Source: Cladocopium goreaui (lineage: Eukaryota > Sar > Dinophyceae > Suessiales > Symbiodiniaceae). Taken from it: a stretch of 64,000 nt of DNA. The stretch spans positions 55,001 through 119,000 of the forward strand of contig CAMXCT020006638.1 of NCBI GenBank assembly GCA_947184155.2, given 5' to 3'. Numbering within the stretch: the first letter of the stretch is position 1; each line of letters opens with the position of its first letter. The notes below the pieces were generated by a model. It was given only the letters and a program-made list of their open reading frames with translations. It did no database searches and was not told the origin of the DNA. This document shows, piece by piece, positions 1 through 11,410 of this stretch. The position numbers and the translations under genes are program-made.

Positions 1-228
1 CAAGCTGACAGAGTGAGGTATGCTGTAATCATATCACCCTCGAAAATGTGTTTTAACAGGTTTTCCAAATGCCAGACAGCAAACTGCAACTGTGCATTGC
101 TTTGAAAGCTATCTTTATCCTGGCTGGCCCCCGTTCAGAGGGTGATGGTCCGGGTGAAACCATCGCCCCTGGAAGACTTTTGATGTGAACCAGCAAGGGG
201 TGATGCAGATTGTTTCCTAGATCTTTGT

Positions 229-460
229 GCCTATTTTGGCAAGATATCTTGTGGGCAAAATTTTGCCAAAATATCTTGCGGGATATTCTGGCGAAATATT
301 TGGTGGGATATTCTGGCAAAATATATTTCGGAATATTTTGGCAAAATATCTTTCGGAATATGTTGGCAAAATATCTTTCGGGATATTTTGGCAAAGTATC
401 GTGGCGAAATATATTGTAAGATATTTTGGCAAAATATCTCTGCGAGAATTTTGTGCAAAA
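229..460. repeat. 25-bp tandem repeat with internal palindrome
   Basis: About nine degenerate copies of a 25-bp unit. Each carries the near-perfect inverted repeat GATATTTTGGCAAAATATC (9-bp arms around one base). The short ORFs across it on both strands are periodic and are read as by-products. Confidence 0.8.
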
Positions 461-1763
461 TAAAATAAAACAGATACCTGTCGATTTTTTTGGACATTTT
501 GGACGTTGAAAAACAATTATGGTGGTTTAGCCAAAGCCATCCCCCTTCTTTTGTGTGGTGGTTGGTCCAAGGCATTTGTCTGTCCCTGGTTTGGGAGAAG
601 CAATGCCGCAGCAAAGATGCAGCCACAGGTTCCTGGTGTGGCAAGTTTGGTGGTGTCAGCTGCACAGGCACAGGCAACATGTCCAAGACCCAAATGCAAG
701 CCTATGCCTCCTAAATATTATGTTTTGTCTCAGAAAATGTCTTAAAAGAAGGCCCGGTGGTGGGAGAGCTGTGCGCCGGGGCGCCGGGGCGCGGTGGTAT
801 GCCTGTGCCAGGGGGTTGCCGGCGCCAGTCAAAGAACGAAGATAGCCACAAGGATGTAGATGTCCGAGCGCCAAGAAGGACTGAGAGGATTGCATCAGTA
901 TGATTGCCTGCGGTTACGCCAAAACCCTTGTGAGCAAAAAGATTGTGAGCTGAAATGCTTCGCGGGTTGACGTGTAAAGTGTTTTGCATTCTCTGCTAAT
1001 GCTCGGTTAGGTGCCAAACCTATTGCTGTCGGCTCAGCTGGCTTGTTTCTGACAAGCATCAAGTCACATGAAACATCGCATTACTTCTCCAGTGTGGGTG
1101 CAAATGTGCCACCAAGGCAGAACATCAAAGACCCTGTGGAACAGATATTGGGTTATGGTAACTGTTGCGCACTTCAAAACATGAAACCTGAAAGTAACGA
1201 GACAACACCTGAATGCCAGGAGATTGACTTATATATAAAACATTTTGTACACTGTTTCATATGTTTCATGACGGGATGCTAGACCTGCAGACCCAGGTCC
1301 CTCGAATTGGCCAAAAGAGAGGTGCAGCCCTCCTTCAGCCAGACCCTCGGTACCCAAAAATCCACATGCAGAAAAGTTCTATGTAGAATGCATGTAGAAA
1401 ACGGAGACACCAATATATCCAGCGACTTTTCCGAGGCGCTATGAAGATCTGGAAGGCATCATGAAGGCTGCAGAGGCCATCGGGCCCATCAGTTTTGTAG
1501 AGTTCCGACTTTATTCTTTTTGCATGTGTTTTGTTTTTTTTTTGCTTTTCAACATGTCACAAAGTCACGAACAGTGTAGTTATTCGGAGATCACCGGAGC
1601 AATGTTGCACGGTCGCGTGGTTTCAGGAAGGTCCGTTGGATGTTCCGGGAATCACCGAGCAATTGCGGCAGAATCTCCTCAAGTGCGCCTTCTCGGATGC
1701 ACCATTTTCAATGGTGTTGTTGCCTTCAAGAGGTTCCAGGACGTTTCGGGAGGTTTCACAAAC
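461..1763. other. No recognisable gene
   Basis: Single-copy DNA of mixed composition between two repeat arrays. Only short ORFs under 155 codons occur, none with a recognisable motif. Undetected short exons cannot be excluded given the exon sizes elsewhere in the window. Confidence 0.5.
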
Positions 1764-4700
1764 CACATGCAAAACACACGCAAAACACATGCAAGACACA
1801 TGCAAGACACATGCAAGACACATGCAAAACACACGCAAAACACATGCAAGACACATGCGCACATGCAACACATGCAAAACACATGCAAAACACATGCAAA
1901 ACACATGCAAAACACATGAAAACACATGCAAAACACATGCAAAACACATGCAAAAACACATGCAAACCTCATGCAAAACACATGCAAAACACACGCAAAA
2001 CATATGCAAAACACATGCAAAACACATGCAAAACACATGCAACACACACGCAAAACACATGCAAAACACATGCAAGACACATGCAAGACACATGCAAAAC
2101 ACACGCAAAACACATGCAAGACACCCGCAAAACACATGCAAAACACATGCAAAACACATGCAAAACACATGCAAAACACATGAAAACACATGCAAAACAC
2201 ATGCAAAACACATGCAAAAACACATGCAAACCTCATGCAAAACACATGCAAAACACATGCAAAACACATGCAAAACACACGCAAAACACATGCGAAACAC
2301 ATGCAGAACACATGCAAAACACACGCAAGACATTTGCAAAACACATGCAAAAACACATGCAAAACACATGCAAAACACACGCAAAACATATGCAAAACAC
2401 ATGCAAAACACATGCAAAACACACGCAAAACATATGCAAAACACATGCAAAACACATGCAAAAAACACATGCAAAAGACGTTCAAAACACATGCAAACAC
2501 AGATGCAGAACACACATGCAAACCACAGATGCAAAAAAACATGCAAAACACATGCAAAACACAATGCAAAACACACGCAAAACACATGCAAAACACATGG
2601 CAAAACACATAAACAAAACACATGCAAAACACACATGCAAAACACAATGCAAAACACAATGCAAAACACAATGCAAAACACAATGCAAAACACAATGCAA
2701 AACACACATGCAAAACACACATGCAAAACACACATGCAAAACACACATGCAAAACACACATGCAAAACAATCAAAACACAATGCAAAACACAATGCAAAA
2801 CACAATGCAAAACACATGGCAAAACACATGGCAAAACACATGGCAAAACACAATGCAAAACACAATGCAAAACACAAGGCAAAACACAAGGCAAAACACA
2901 AGGCAAAACACAAGGCAAAACACAGGGGAAAACACAATGCGAAACACATGCAAAACACAATGCAAAACACAATGCAAAACACAATGCAAAACACAATGCA
3001 AAACACAGTGCAAAACACAATGCAAAACACAATGCAAAACACAATGCAAAACACAATGCAAAACACAATGCAAAACACAATTCAAAACACAATGCAAAAC
3101 ATACACAAATGCAAAACCAACACACATGCAAAACACACATGCAAAACACACATGCAAAACACACATGCAAAACACACATGCAAAACACACATGCAAAACA
3201 CACATTCAAAACACACATGCAGAACACACATGCAAAGCACACATGCAAAACACACGCAAGACACACGCAAAACATATGCAAGGCACACATGCAAAACACA
3301 TGCAAAAGACAAAAAACACACATGCAAAACACACATGCAAAACACACATGCAAAACACACATGCAAAACACACATTCAAAACACACATGCAGAACACACA
3401 TGCAAAGCACACATGCAAAACACACGCAAGACACACGCAAAACATATGCAGAACACACGCAAGACATATTCAAAACACACGCAAGACACACGCAAAACAT
3501 ATGCAAAACACACGCAAGCCACATGCAAAACACAAACAAAAAACATGCAAAACACGAATGCAAAACACACATGCAAAACAATCAAAACACAATGCAAAAC
3601 ACACATGCAAAACACACATGCAAAAAAACATGCAAAACACACATGCAAAACGCACATGCAAAACACACATGCAAAACACACATGCAAAACACACGCGAGA
3701 CACACACACACACACAAAACACACATGCAAAACGCACATGCAAAACACACATGCAAAACACATGCAAATCACACATGCAAAACACACATGCAAAACACAC
3801 ATGCAAAACACACATGCAGAACACACATGCAAAACACACATGCAAAACACACATGCAAAACACACATGCAAACACACACGCATAACATATGCAGAACACA
3901 CGCAAGACACATGCAAAACACACGCAAGACACACGCAAAACATATGCAAAACACACGCAAGCCACATGCAAAACACATATGCAAAACACATATGCAAAAC
4001 ACATATGCAAAACACATATGCAAAACACACATGCAAAACACATGCAAAACACACATGCAAAACACACATGCAAAACACACATGCAAAACACACATGCAAA
4101 ACACACATGCAAAAAACACATGCAAAACACACATGCAAAACACACATTCAAAACACACATGCAGAACACACATGCAAACCAAACATGCAAAACACATGCA
4201 AAACACACATGCAAAAGACATGCAAAACACACATGCAAAACACACATGCAAAACACACATGCAAAACACACATGCAAAACACACATGCAAAACACACATG
4301 CAAAACACATGCAAAACACATGCAACGCACACATGCAAAACACACGCAAAACACACATGCAAAACGCACATGCAAAACACACATGCAAAACACACATGCA
4401 AGACACACATGCAAGACACACATGCAACACACACATGCAAAACACACATGCAAAAAACACACATGCAAAACACACATGCAAAACACACATGCAAAACACA
4501 CATGCAAAACGCACATGCAAAACACACATGCAAAACACACATGCAAAAAACATGCAAAACACATGCAAAACACACATGCAAAACGCACATGCAAAACGCA
4601 CATGCAAAACACACATGCAAAACACACATGCAAAACACATGCAAACAACATAAAATAAACACACATGCAAAACACACATGCAAAACACATATGCAAAACA

Positions 4701-5048
4701 CACATGCAAAACACATATGCAAAACACATATGCAAAATACAGATGCAAAACACACATGCAAAGCACATATGCAAAACACACATGCAAAACACATGCAAAA
4801 CACACATGCAAAACACACATGCAAGACACACATGCAAAACACACATGCAAAACACATATGCAAAACACATATGCAAAACACACATGCAAAACACACATGC
4901 AAAACATACACGCAAAACACACATGCAAAACACACATGCAAAAGACACATGCAAAAGACATGCAAAACACACATGCAAAACACACATGCAAAACACACAT
5001 GCAAAACACACATGCAAAACACATATGCAAAACACACATGCAAAACAG
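1764..5048. repeat. 3.3-kb ACATGCAAAAC-type minisatellite
   Basis: Tandem array in three zones. Positions 1764 to about 2550 are mainly 11-bp units (ACACATGCAAA). About 2550-3115 are mainly 12-bp units (ACACAATGCAAA and ATGGC/AAGGC variants). About 3115-5048 are mainly 13-bp units (ACACACATGCAAA, ACACATATGCAAA) mixed with 11-mers. The unit has no stop codon in any of the six frames, so ORFs of up to 1,176 codons run across it on both strands. These repeat Met-Gln-Asn-Thr or Cys-Phe-Ala-Cys blocks and show no sign of selection as protein. Larger blocks with rare variants recur, for example at about 1912 and 2176, showing secondary duplication. Confidence 0.95.
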
Positions 5049-5960
5049 GTATCAGATCTGCACCGTGTGTGCAACACATTGGCAGCATTTCGCATCAGAT
5101 TCACCGCAGTTTCCTTCGCCGTTTTGGTGTTGACGTCAAGGTACGGGTGGAATGCAGTGGACCTCTATGAGAAGGCCAAATTCATAACGTCGACACGGCA
5201 AACTTTGGATCTTCAAGTCTTTTGCATGTGGAAAATTTGAAAATTTTGGATTTTGAAAACATGTTTGAAGACATGTTTAGAATTGTTTAAACAGATACAA
5301 CACCAAATCAAGCGTTCAACAGCAACGTGCGAACAAAGCTGACTGGAGCAGCTGCAGCTGCTTTTCTGGAGCTGCTGTCTTCTTTTCATCTCCTTCCAAA
5401 AACTCGCGATTTTGCCATGTCTTCGCAGTATCTCTTGCTGTTTACTGAAACGGTCCCTCCATTCTGTCTTGTATAGTACGTGGCGATTGTGAGATTGGCA
5501 GAATGACCGAGTGACCTGAAAGAGTGTACTTTGCATGTACTCATGTCAAATTGCATCATCGAATCCAGGAACAGGATGCCTTAGAACCTGTTTTATTCTC
5601 TCATATTTTTTGTGTAGACAGAGGAGGACCAAGATGAGAGGGATTGCAAAAACTGTTCGGTAGCGACTTCTGCATATTTCGAAATCGGTGATCTTTGGAT
5701 ATTTTTGGATATTTTTGGATATTTTGTTTCATTTTGTTTCGAAATGTGGCAATCTTCGCTGCTCGCTGTCTTTGCTGGGTGTCTAGGTGGTGAAACTGCA
5801 GGATGTTCCGCTGGAGGTCCGGACTGCATCCGACCTGCACGGAATGTGCTGCGTCTACCGTTGCCGTTGCCGTTGGCGCCAGGGCCACAAAGGTGCCCTC
5901 GACCTCTTGGTGCCAACTCGGGTAGGGAGCACAACAAAAACCTCAGCAGAACAAAAAGCA
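5049..5960. other. No assured gene; one possible exon
   Basis: Unique sequence after the minisatellite. Around 5,780-5,950 a stretch following an AG|GTGGTG acceptor-like site reads VVKLQDVPLEVRTASDLHGM in one frame and is protein-like, but I do not recognise it and no partner exon was found. Confidence 0.3.
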
Positions 5961-6072
5961 TACCCTCTGGTTATGTCAACATAGCTATTGAAAATGGTGA
6001 TAGAAATAGTGGATTTACCCATTGAAAATGGTGGATCTTTCCAGTTCGCTATGTTAGTCATTACCAGAGGGT
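5961..6072. mobile_element. MITE with CCCTCTGGT inverted termini, copy 1
   Basis: A 112-bp foldback sequence starting TACCCTCTGGTTATG and ending CATTACCAGAGGGTA, with the inner repeats CATAGCTATTG and GCTATGTTAG. The flanking TA on each side fits a 2-bp TA target duplication, as in Tc1/mariner-type MITEs. Two more copies lie at 9587 and 9866. Confidence 0.85.
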
Positions 6073-6720
6073 AGCAACAGCAACTTTGCTGCCATGCTGC
6101 CATGCTTTTTGTTGGTGCGTCGGACCTCAGGATGGCGCTTGGAGAAGCTCAGGGCTCGGAATCGGGGAATCGTTTGGAATCGCTGTCGATGTTTCTCTAC
6201 AGGGATGACCATGTCATGGGTCAAATAGCTGGGGAATCTTGATATTGTCATATTGTAGATTTATTTTATATGGGCATACGGGTAGTCAAATAGCTGGGTA
6301 ATCATATTAGCTGGGGAATCATATTGATAACCATATAATTATCTTGATAACCATATTAGCTGGGGAATCATATTGATAACATTTGACAACCATATTGCCA
6401 TATTGCCATATTGATATTGTCATCCATTGATATGAGACGGTTACACGGTTACGCCACAAAAGCTCCCAGCAGCGAACTGAGAACGAGTCAAAGAATGGTG
6501 CGACCAAGAGGCGCAGCACAGCATGCGGACTGGACAGTGTTGCTGCAGCTGCATATGCTGCAGCTTTGGGAAAGAAATTCATAGATTGAGATCAAGTCAG
6601 ATCCAATATGATCTAATTAGATCATATTAGATGAGATGTTGGAATAGGTTTGACATGATCTCAACATGATCTCAACTCAATTTTTCACATCTTTCCTTCT
6701 CTGCTCGTTCCACTGTCCTT
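6073..6720. other. AT-rich intergenic DNA with short repeats
   Basis: Holds about three copies of ATTAGCTGGGGAATCATATT between 6215 and 6425 and short GATCTAATTAGATC-like repeats near 6600. No gene seen. Confidence 0.5.
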
Positions 6721-6721
6721 T

Positions 6722-6958
6722 TTCGAGAGCGTCGAGGCCTTCAAGGACGTCAAGAAGATTCTCCTGGACGGCGCGAGTCGGCCGAGGAAGGCCCTTTACG
6801 ATGCTCCTCCGCTGAAGGAGACCGGAGGCATCCTGCTGATTTCAAGCGTCAAAGAAGCTGAGCGAGTCAGGGACACCCAGAAACATCCAGAAACCATGGG
6901 GGAAATCGAGGATATCGATGTCTATGTCTACCAGTTCTTGGATAAAGGGAGTCCATAG
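6722..6958 (+). CDS. Possible N-terminal exon of the POP DNA polymerase
   Basis: An open stretch starting FESVEAFKDVKKILLDGASR and continuing through ETGGILLISSVKEAERV to a TAG. The segment GGILLISSVKEAERV resembles the region just before the 3'-5' exonuclease domain of plant organellar polymerases (Arabidopsis POLIA has ILVVDNVSAAKNAV there). Only about the first 180 bases need be exonic; the rest may be intron. It lies 4.7 kb upstream of the first firm polymerase exon, on the same strand. The assignment rests on one short match and could be wrong; an unrelated exon is the alternative. Confidence 0.35.
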   Translation, partial: FESVEAFKDVKKILLDGASRPRKALYDAPPLKETGGILLISSVKEAERVRDTQKHPETMGEIEDIDVYVYQFLDKGSP

Positions 6959-8246
6959 AACACGAAATCTTGGACGTTAAAGATGAGAAATGAAGAGAAC
7001 TAATGAAGACAAGATCAACGCACATTTTCATTAGCCAGAGTCATGATGAGAATCGTTGATCGACTCGTTAGGTTCTGAAGAGCTTTCCCCAGGGCGAATG
7101 CTATGCGGTGTCCCTTCAGGCGAGGCCCTGATGAGACTTGGCCCACCAGTGCCTTTGGACACCCAATGGCCCGCCCAATGGCCCAGCCCACAGCCGTCCC
7201 TTGTCGCTTCAGGTGGCGGAAGACAAGCTCAGGTGACTTTTCAAACCATCGGATGTTTTTTTTACATGTAAAAATCATCTGATCCACAATTTGAACCATC
7301 GAACAGCTTTTCGAACACCAAAAGAACGGCAAAGATCGAACTCATCGATGTTGGTGCCAGGCCACGTTACCTTTTCATTTATGGAGGTCCGGTGTGTGCG
7401 GTTTATCTTAGCTGAAGCAATCACGGTATGTCGACGATATCTCTTGTATTTACCGTTTGTAATTGTCTTAATGGCATTTCATTGTCTATTGTTCCATCTC
7501 TCTTGCCTCTTCACTTGCAAGACGGCAACCTTTTCCACATCCATCTTGTCATAATCCAAGTAGGCAAAACTGATTTCAGGCCCAGAGCTAGATGTGGGAT
7601 GTGTGGGCGATGGCAAGAGAAAAGCCTGCCTCCGAGAAAGTGTCACGGTTCCATGTGCTGCCAGGAAATCAGACTCGCCTTTCGGATTTTTTTGTCGCTT
7701 TTCCTCTGGCTTCCCTGCATCAGATAGATGCCGAAACTTTTTGAGCATTTACACACGCTTAAAGAACTTGGAGAAATGCTCATACCATCACATGACAACG
7801 GATCTCAAATGCTCGAGCGACGGTATACAAGTCAATTCCGAACTTCAGGTGAGCTTTATTCCACAAAGCGAGTATACTCAGCTTCATTCAACGTATCTTA
7901 AAATACCACTTAGTGAAAAGGAAAAGAACTCGTGGTCTCATTGGCCACTCCGGAAGGGTACCTCCGTACCTCCGTGCCAGTCAAACATCTACAACACCCA
8001 ACTATCCAACATGATCCAAAATGCAGATATGGATTGTTGAACCATGTTGAACCGCTTTTTTGACTAAGATGAAACCGGTGAAGGTGTTCTGGTGGAAACC
8101 ATCCGTTTCGCATACAATACTCGTGGAAATGGCTCAATTTTTGCTGTGAATCATGCTCTGTCCATCTTCTAGAAGTTGCAACGGAACATCATGGAACAAC
8201 ATCATGGAAGATCACGGAAGATCATGGAAGCAAATTCAGCATAGAG

Positions 8247-10759
8247 GCTGTTGTGATGCATTTTTGTGAGGTTGTGGTGGACTTCGGAGCGGAGGATTCC
8301 TTCAATGTAAGGGGCTGAGTCGTCCACAACGGAGCTCTCCTGCGGCGGATCCTGCGGAAATCCTGGACGGTGCCGTTACTCAGGATGCTTTGGCGGCTGT
8401 TTGGTGCCGTTTCTTGTCTGATCCGAACTTCAAGAAGGACCCCATGGCAGATGTTCATGGCTCTGGTACTGTTTGGTAATCCCTTTCCCCTATTACTAAA
8501 CCCAAACCCAAATAATAAAAAACTAGGGGCCATCTTTTATTTTGGAAAATTTCAGGTTGGCCAATTTGACTTTTAATTGTTCCCCTCTAGAAAACAATTT
8601 AAAGACAAAGCTACGATTTGTGGGTTTCGCCCCCTAATAATAAAACTAGTTACCCCGGGGTGTTTATTTTTAGGGTCCGTCCAAAAAAATTAGTTTTGAT
8701 GTAAGGGTTTTTAATTTAATATTCGGGGGAAGCTTCGACATCCAATTTTTGGCAATTTTTTGAATTGCGTTTTAAAGGGAAATTTAATTGATTTTGAAAT
8801 CGAAAAATAGTATTTTTTGTTAAGGGTTCAAATTTATTATTAGGGTCTGCTTCGAAATTTAATTTTTGGCAATATTTTAATTGCGTTGTAAAAGGAAATT
8901 TAAATGATTTTGAATTCGTTTTTTTTTAATTAAGGGTTTTGATTTAATATTAGGGGGAAGCTTCGAAATCCATTTTTTGCCAATATTTTAATTGCGTTAT
9001 AAAAGGAAATTGAATTGATTTTGAAATCGAAAAATAGTATTTTTTGTTAAGGTTAAGGGTTTTAAATTATTATTAGGGTTCCCTTCGAAATCTAATTTTT
9101 GGCAATATTTTAATTGCGTTATAAAAGGAAATTGAATTGATTTTGAAATCGAAAAATAGTATTTTTTGTTAAGGGTTTTAATTTAATATTAGGGTCTGTT
9201 TCGAAATCTAATTTTTGGCAATATTTTAATTGCGTTGTAAAAGGAAATTTAATTGGTTTTGAAATCGAAAAAATAAGGGTTTAAATTTATGATTAGGGTC
9301 CGCTTCGAAATCCAATGTTTGGCAATATTTTAATTGCGTTGTAAAAGGAAATTTAATTGATTTTGATTTCGTTTTTTAATTAAGGGTTTTAATTTATTAT
9401 TCCGGTTCGCTTTGGTTCCCTAATAATAAATACCACCTAATAAAAACTACCTGAGGTGTTTATTATTTTGGGGGGTTAGTATTAGGGGGAAGGGATTACT
9501 GTCTGGAACTGTCTGGTAGTTCTCGAATCATCTCGAATCTTGGATGATGAAGACATGACAGAGACAAACGATGCGATACAATGAGATACCCTCTGGTGAA
9601 CTAACATAGCAATGGAAAGATCCACCATTTTTAATGGGAAAATCCACTATTTCTATGGCCATTTTCAATTGCTATGTTAGTTCACCAGAGGGTATGATGA
9701 GACAAACGGGGACAGATGTGCATGGCTTTGTATCGCAGCATTAATGCAGGTGTACCACTGCTTCTCCGAGCTGCGCCGCTGCATGCAGTCCTCTGTGGAG
9801 TCAGGCGAATCGAAACTGGTGATCCGTTCCGTTCCGTTTGTGTGTCATACAATGGACCACACAGATACCCTCTGGTAATTTAACATAGCTATTGAAAATG
9901 GCCATTTATAGTGGATTTTCCCATTAAAAATGGTGATTTTCCATAGCTATGTTAGTTTACCAGAGGGTATACGAGTCAAACACTTTCACAGCCTGTTTTG
10001 GGAGGTGTCGATCTTGCAGCAGGCACCGGTCTCTGCAATCTTTCTTTTTCCTTTTTGTTCGGAGAAAGCATGAAGAATCACATTCCAGCATTTTTAGCCT
10101 GGAAGCCCGAAGGCTTGCAGGCCGACACTATGCGAAGGCCTTAGTGTCGCGCTTCTGACAAGGATGCTTTATAATAAATTTATATCTTTTCTAGCAGGGG
10201 TACACAGAAATGCGCCAATGGCCCGCCGACACCTGAGGTGTCGCCCTTTTGTGCAAACTTCTTGTGCCTGTAACACCTTGCATCTAAATCCCTTCAAGTC
10301 GACATAAAAGATATTCGAAAAAAAATCGGTTGATGCAATGTGGATCGAAGCACTTCACAGACTTCAAACATTCTGAGGCACATGGCTCGCCTCTGGGTTT
10401 GGCACTTGGGGCACTTGGGGCACTTGGGGCACTTGGGATGCAGCTGGGCCGCTGCAATTCGCTATTTCCACACCAGGACCCTTCCTTGGAGGAGAAGCGA
10501 AGACTGCAGCAGGAGCAAGACGAAGTTGCAGCGTCGAGAATCTCAACCAAATTGTCATTTCCCAACGTTTCCAAATTCGCCACGATTGTGTCACGATTGT
10601 CAGCTTGTCGTGCTGAATGTGTTGTTTCCTATTTGTTTCCTTTGTTTCCTTTGTTTCGCCCCTGTGACATTGTCAACTCTTGACGGCAAGACGTCTCAAG
10701 GACACGGATGCCTATTCCGTGCAGTGGCTGGCGCAGTACATTCTTGGCCCCACTTGGAG
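8247..10759 (+). CDS. Tentative 3'-5' exonuclease exons of the POP DNA polymerase
   Basis: Four candidate exons. They are 8247-8306 (ends AAT|GTAAGG), about 8340-8437 (contains WCRFLSDPNFKK, like the FKPYFED...RK segment of plant POPs), 9750 to about 9860 (starts VYHCFSELRRCM where plants have VWHNYSFDSHII, and later CHTMDHT against HADTMHM), and 10691-10759 (RLKDTDAYSVQWLAQYILG against RRIKGGYSLEALT). The segments come in the family's order and precede the firm polymerase exons. The 8437/9750 join is in phase using a GA donor; the phase of the 8306/8340 join is not resolved. If the alignment is right, the aspartates expected in the SFD and ADT motifs are missing, so the exonuclease may be inactive. 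The intron 8438-9749 contains a 1-kb inverted-repeat element. Confidence 0.4.
8477..9498. mobile_element. 1.0-kb TIR element with six internal ~115-bp repeats
   Basis: Left end TAATCCCTTTCCCCTATTAC is matched in reverse at the right end (24 of 27 bases). It is flanked by CTGTTTGG (8469-8476) and CTGTCTGG (9499-9506), an 8-bp target duplication with one mismatch. The inside is about six AT-rich units of 104-122 bp containing TTGGCAATATTTTAATTGCG and GAAATCGAAAAATAG. There is no coding capacity, so it is non-autonomous. An 8-bp duplication is typical of hAT-like transposases; superfamily assignment is inference. Confidence 0.8.
9587..9694. mobile_element. MITE with CCCTCTGGT inverted termini, copy 2
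   Basis: A 108-bp foldback from TACCCTCTGGTGAAC to GTTCACCAGAGGGTA with TA at both edges. Same family as 5961-6072 and 9866-9969. It lies in the putative polymerase intron. Confidence 0.87.
9866..9969. mobile_element. MITE with CCCTCTGGT inverted termini, copy 3
   Basis: A 104-bp foldback from TACCCTCTGGTAATT to TTTACCAGAGGGTA with inner CATAGC/GCTATG arms. It sits immediately after a candidate exon end (about 9860), only 171 bp from copy 2. Confidence 0.87.
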
Positions 10760-11410
10760 GTGCGATGTGCCAAGATGTGCCAAGATGTGCCAAGATGTGC
10801 CAACATGGTCCCAGCATGTCCCACCTACACATATTACGCATGTCGGCAGCATGTGAGTTCAAACCGTGTCCAAGAGCTTCCGACTTGCAGGATGAAGCAA
10901 CCAGCCGGAAACCCAGAAAAAGGATGATTCAAAATTGCGCAAGTTCTCTCTTTTTTTTGACATTTCATGCTTTGCGTTCGACCAAAGTGACCAAAGGATA
11001 TATGTAGTGTGGAAGAGTCGTGACAGAAGTGCAGCCACCAGATCCCACCAGATCCCACCAATTTGTCCAAGGGACAGGATCGCCACAGGCTGGGTCATTT
11101 TCAGTGTCCTTTGACACGGAACGTCCGATGTTTTTATCAGTGATACCGGAGGGGAAGCGTTTCAACGCGTGTCAATGTCCGGACTGCTGGCTTTACACAT
11201 CTTTGGACCGTTTCGGAGGACCGTTTGCAAAGCTCTTGCTCTGCTTTCAGGGAAGAGGAGCTGATCCGTTTCAACGCCGACTGTCGTACTTCTCAGATGC
11301 CGAGTGCCGTTTGGTGAGATGACACGTTTGATCATGTTTGATCCAGTTTTTCGACGTTTTTCACTGCATCAGGGCTGCATCAGGGTTGCATCAGGGTTGC
11401 GTTTTGTGAG
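10760..11410. other. Probable intronic DNA of the polymerase gene
   Basis: Begins with a 10-bp repeat (GATGTGCCAA, about four copies, 10760-10805). A stretch near 11,260-11,315 reads RRLSYFSDAEC and could be the degenerate exonuclease motif III exon, because its end is in phase with the exon at 11411. Its start could not be fixed. Confidence 0.35.

Noticed and set aside
1531-5170. Very long ORFs (up to 1,176 codons +, 652 codons -) as genes for Cys/His/Thr-rich proteins
   Set aside because: They exist only because the 11-13-bp unit lacks stop codons in every frame; the coding frame changes with unit length and the flanks show no gene structure.
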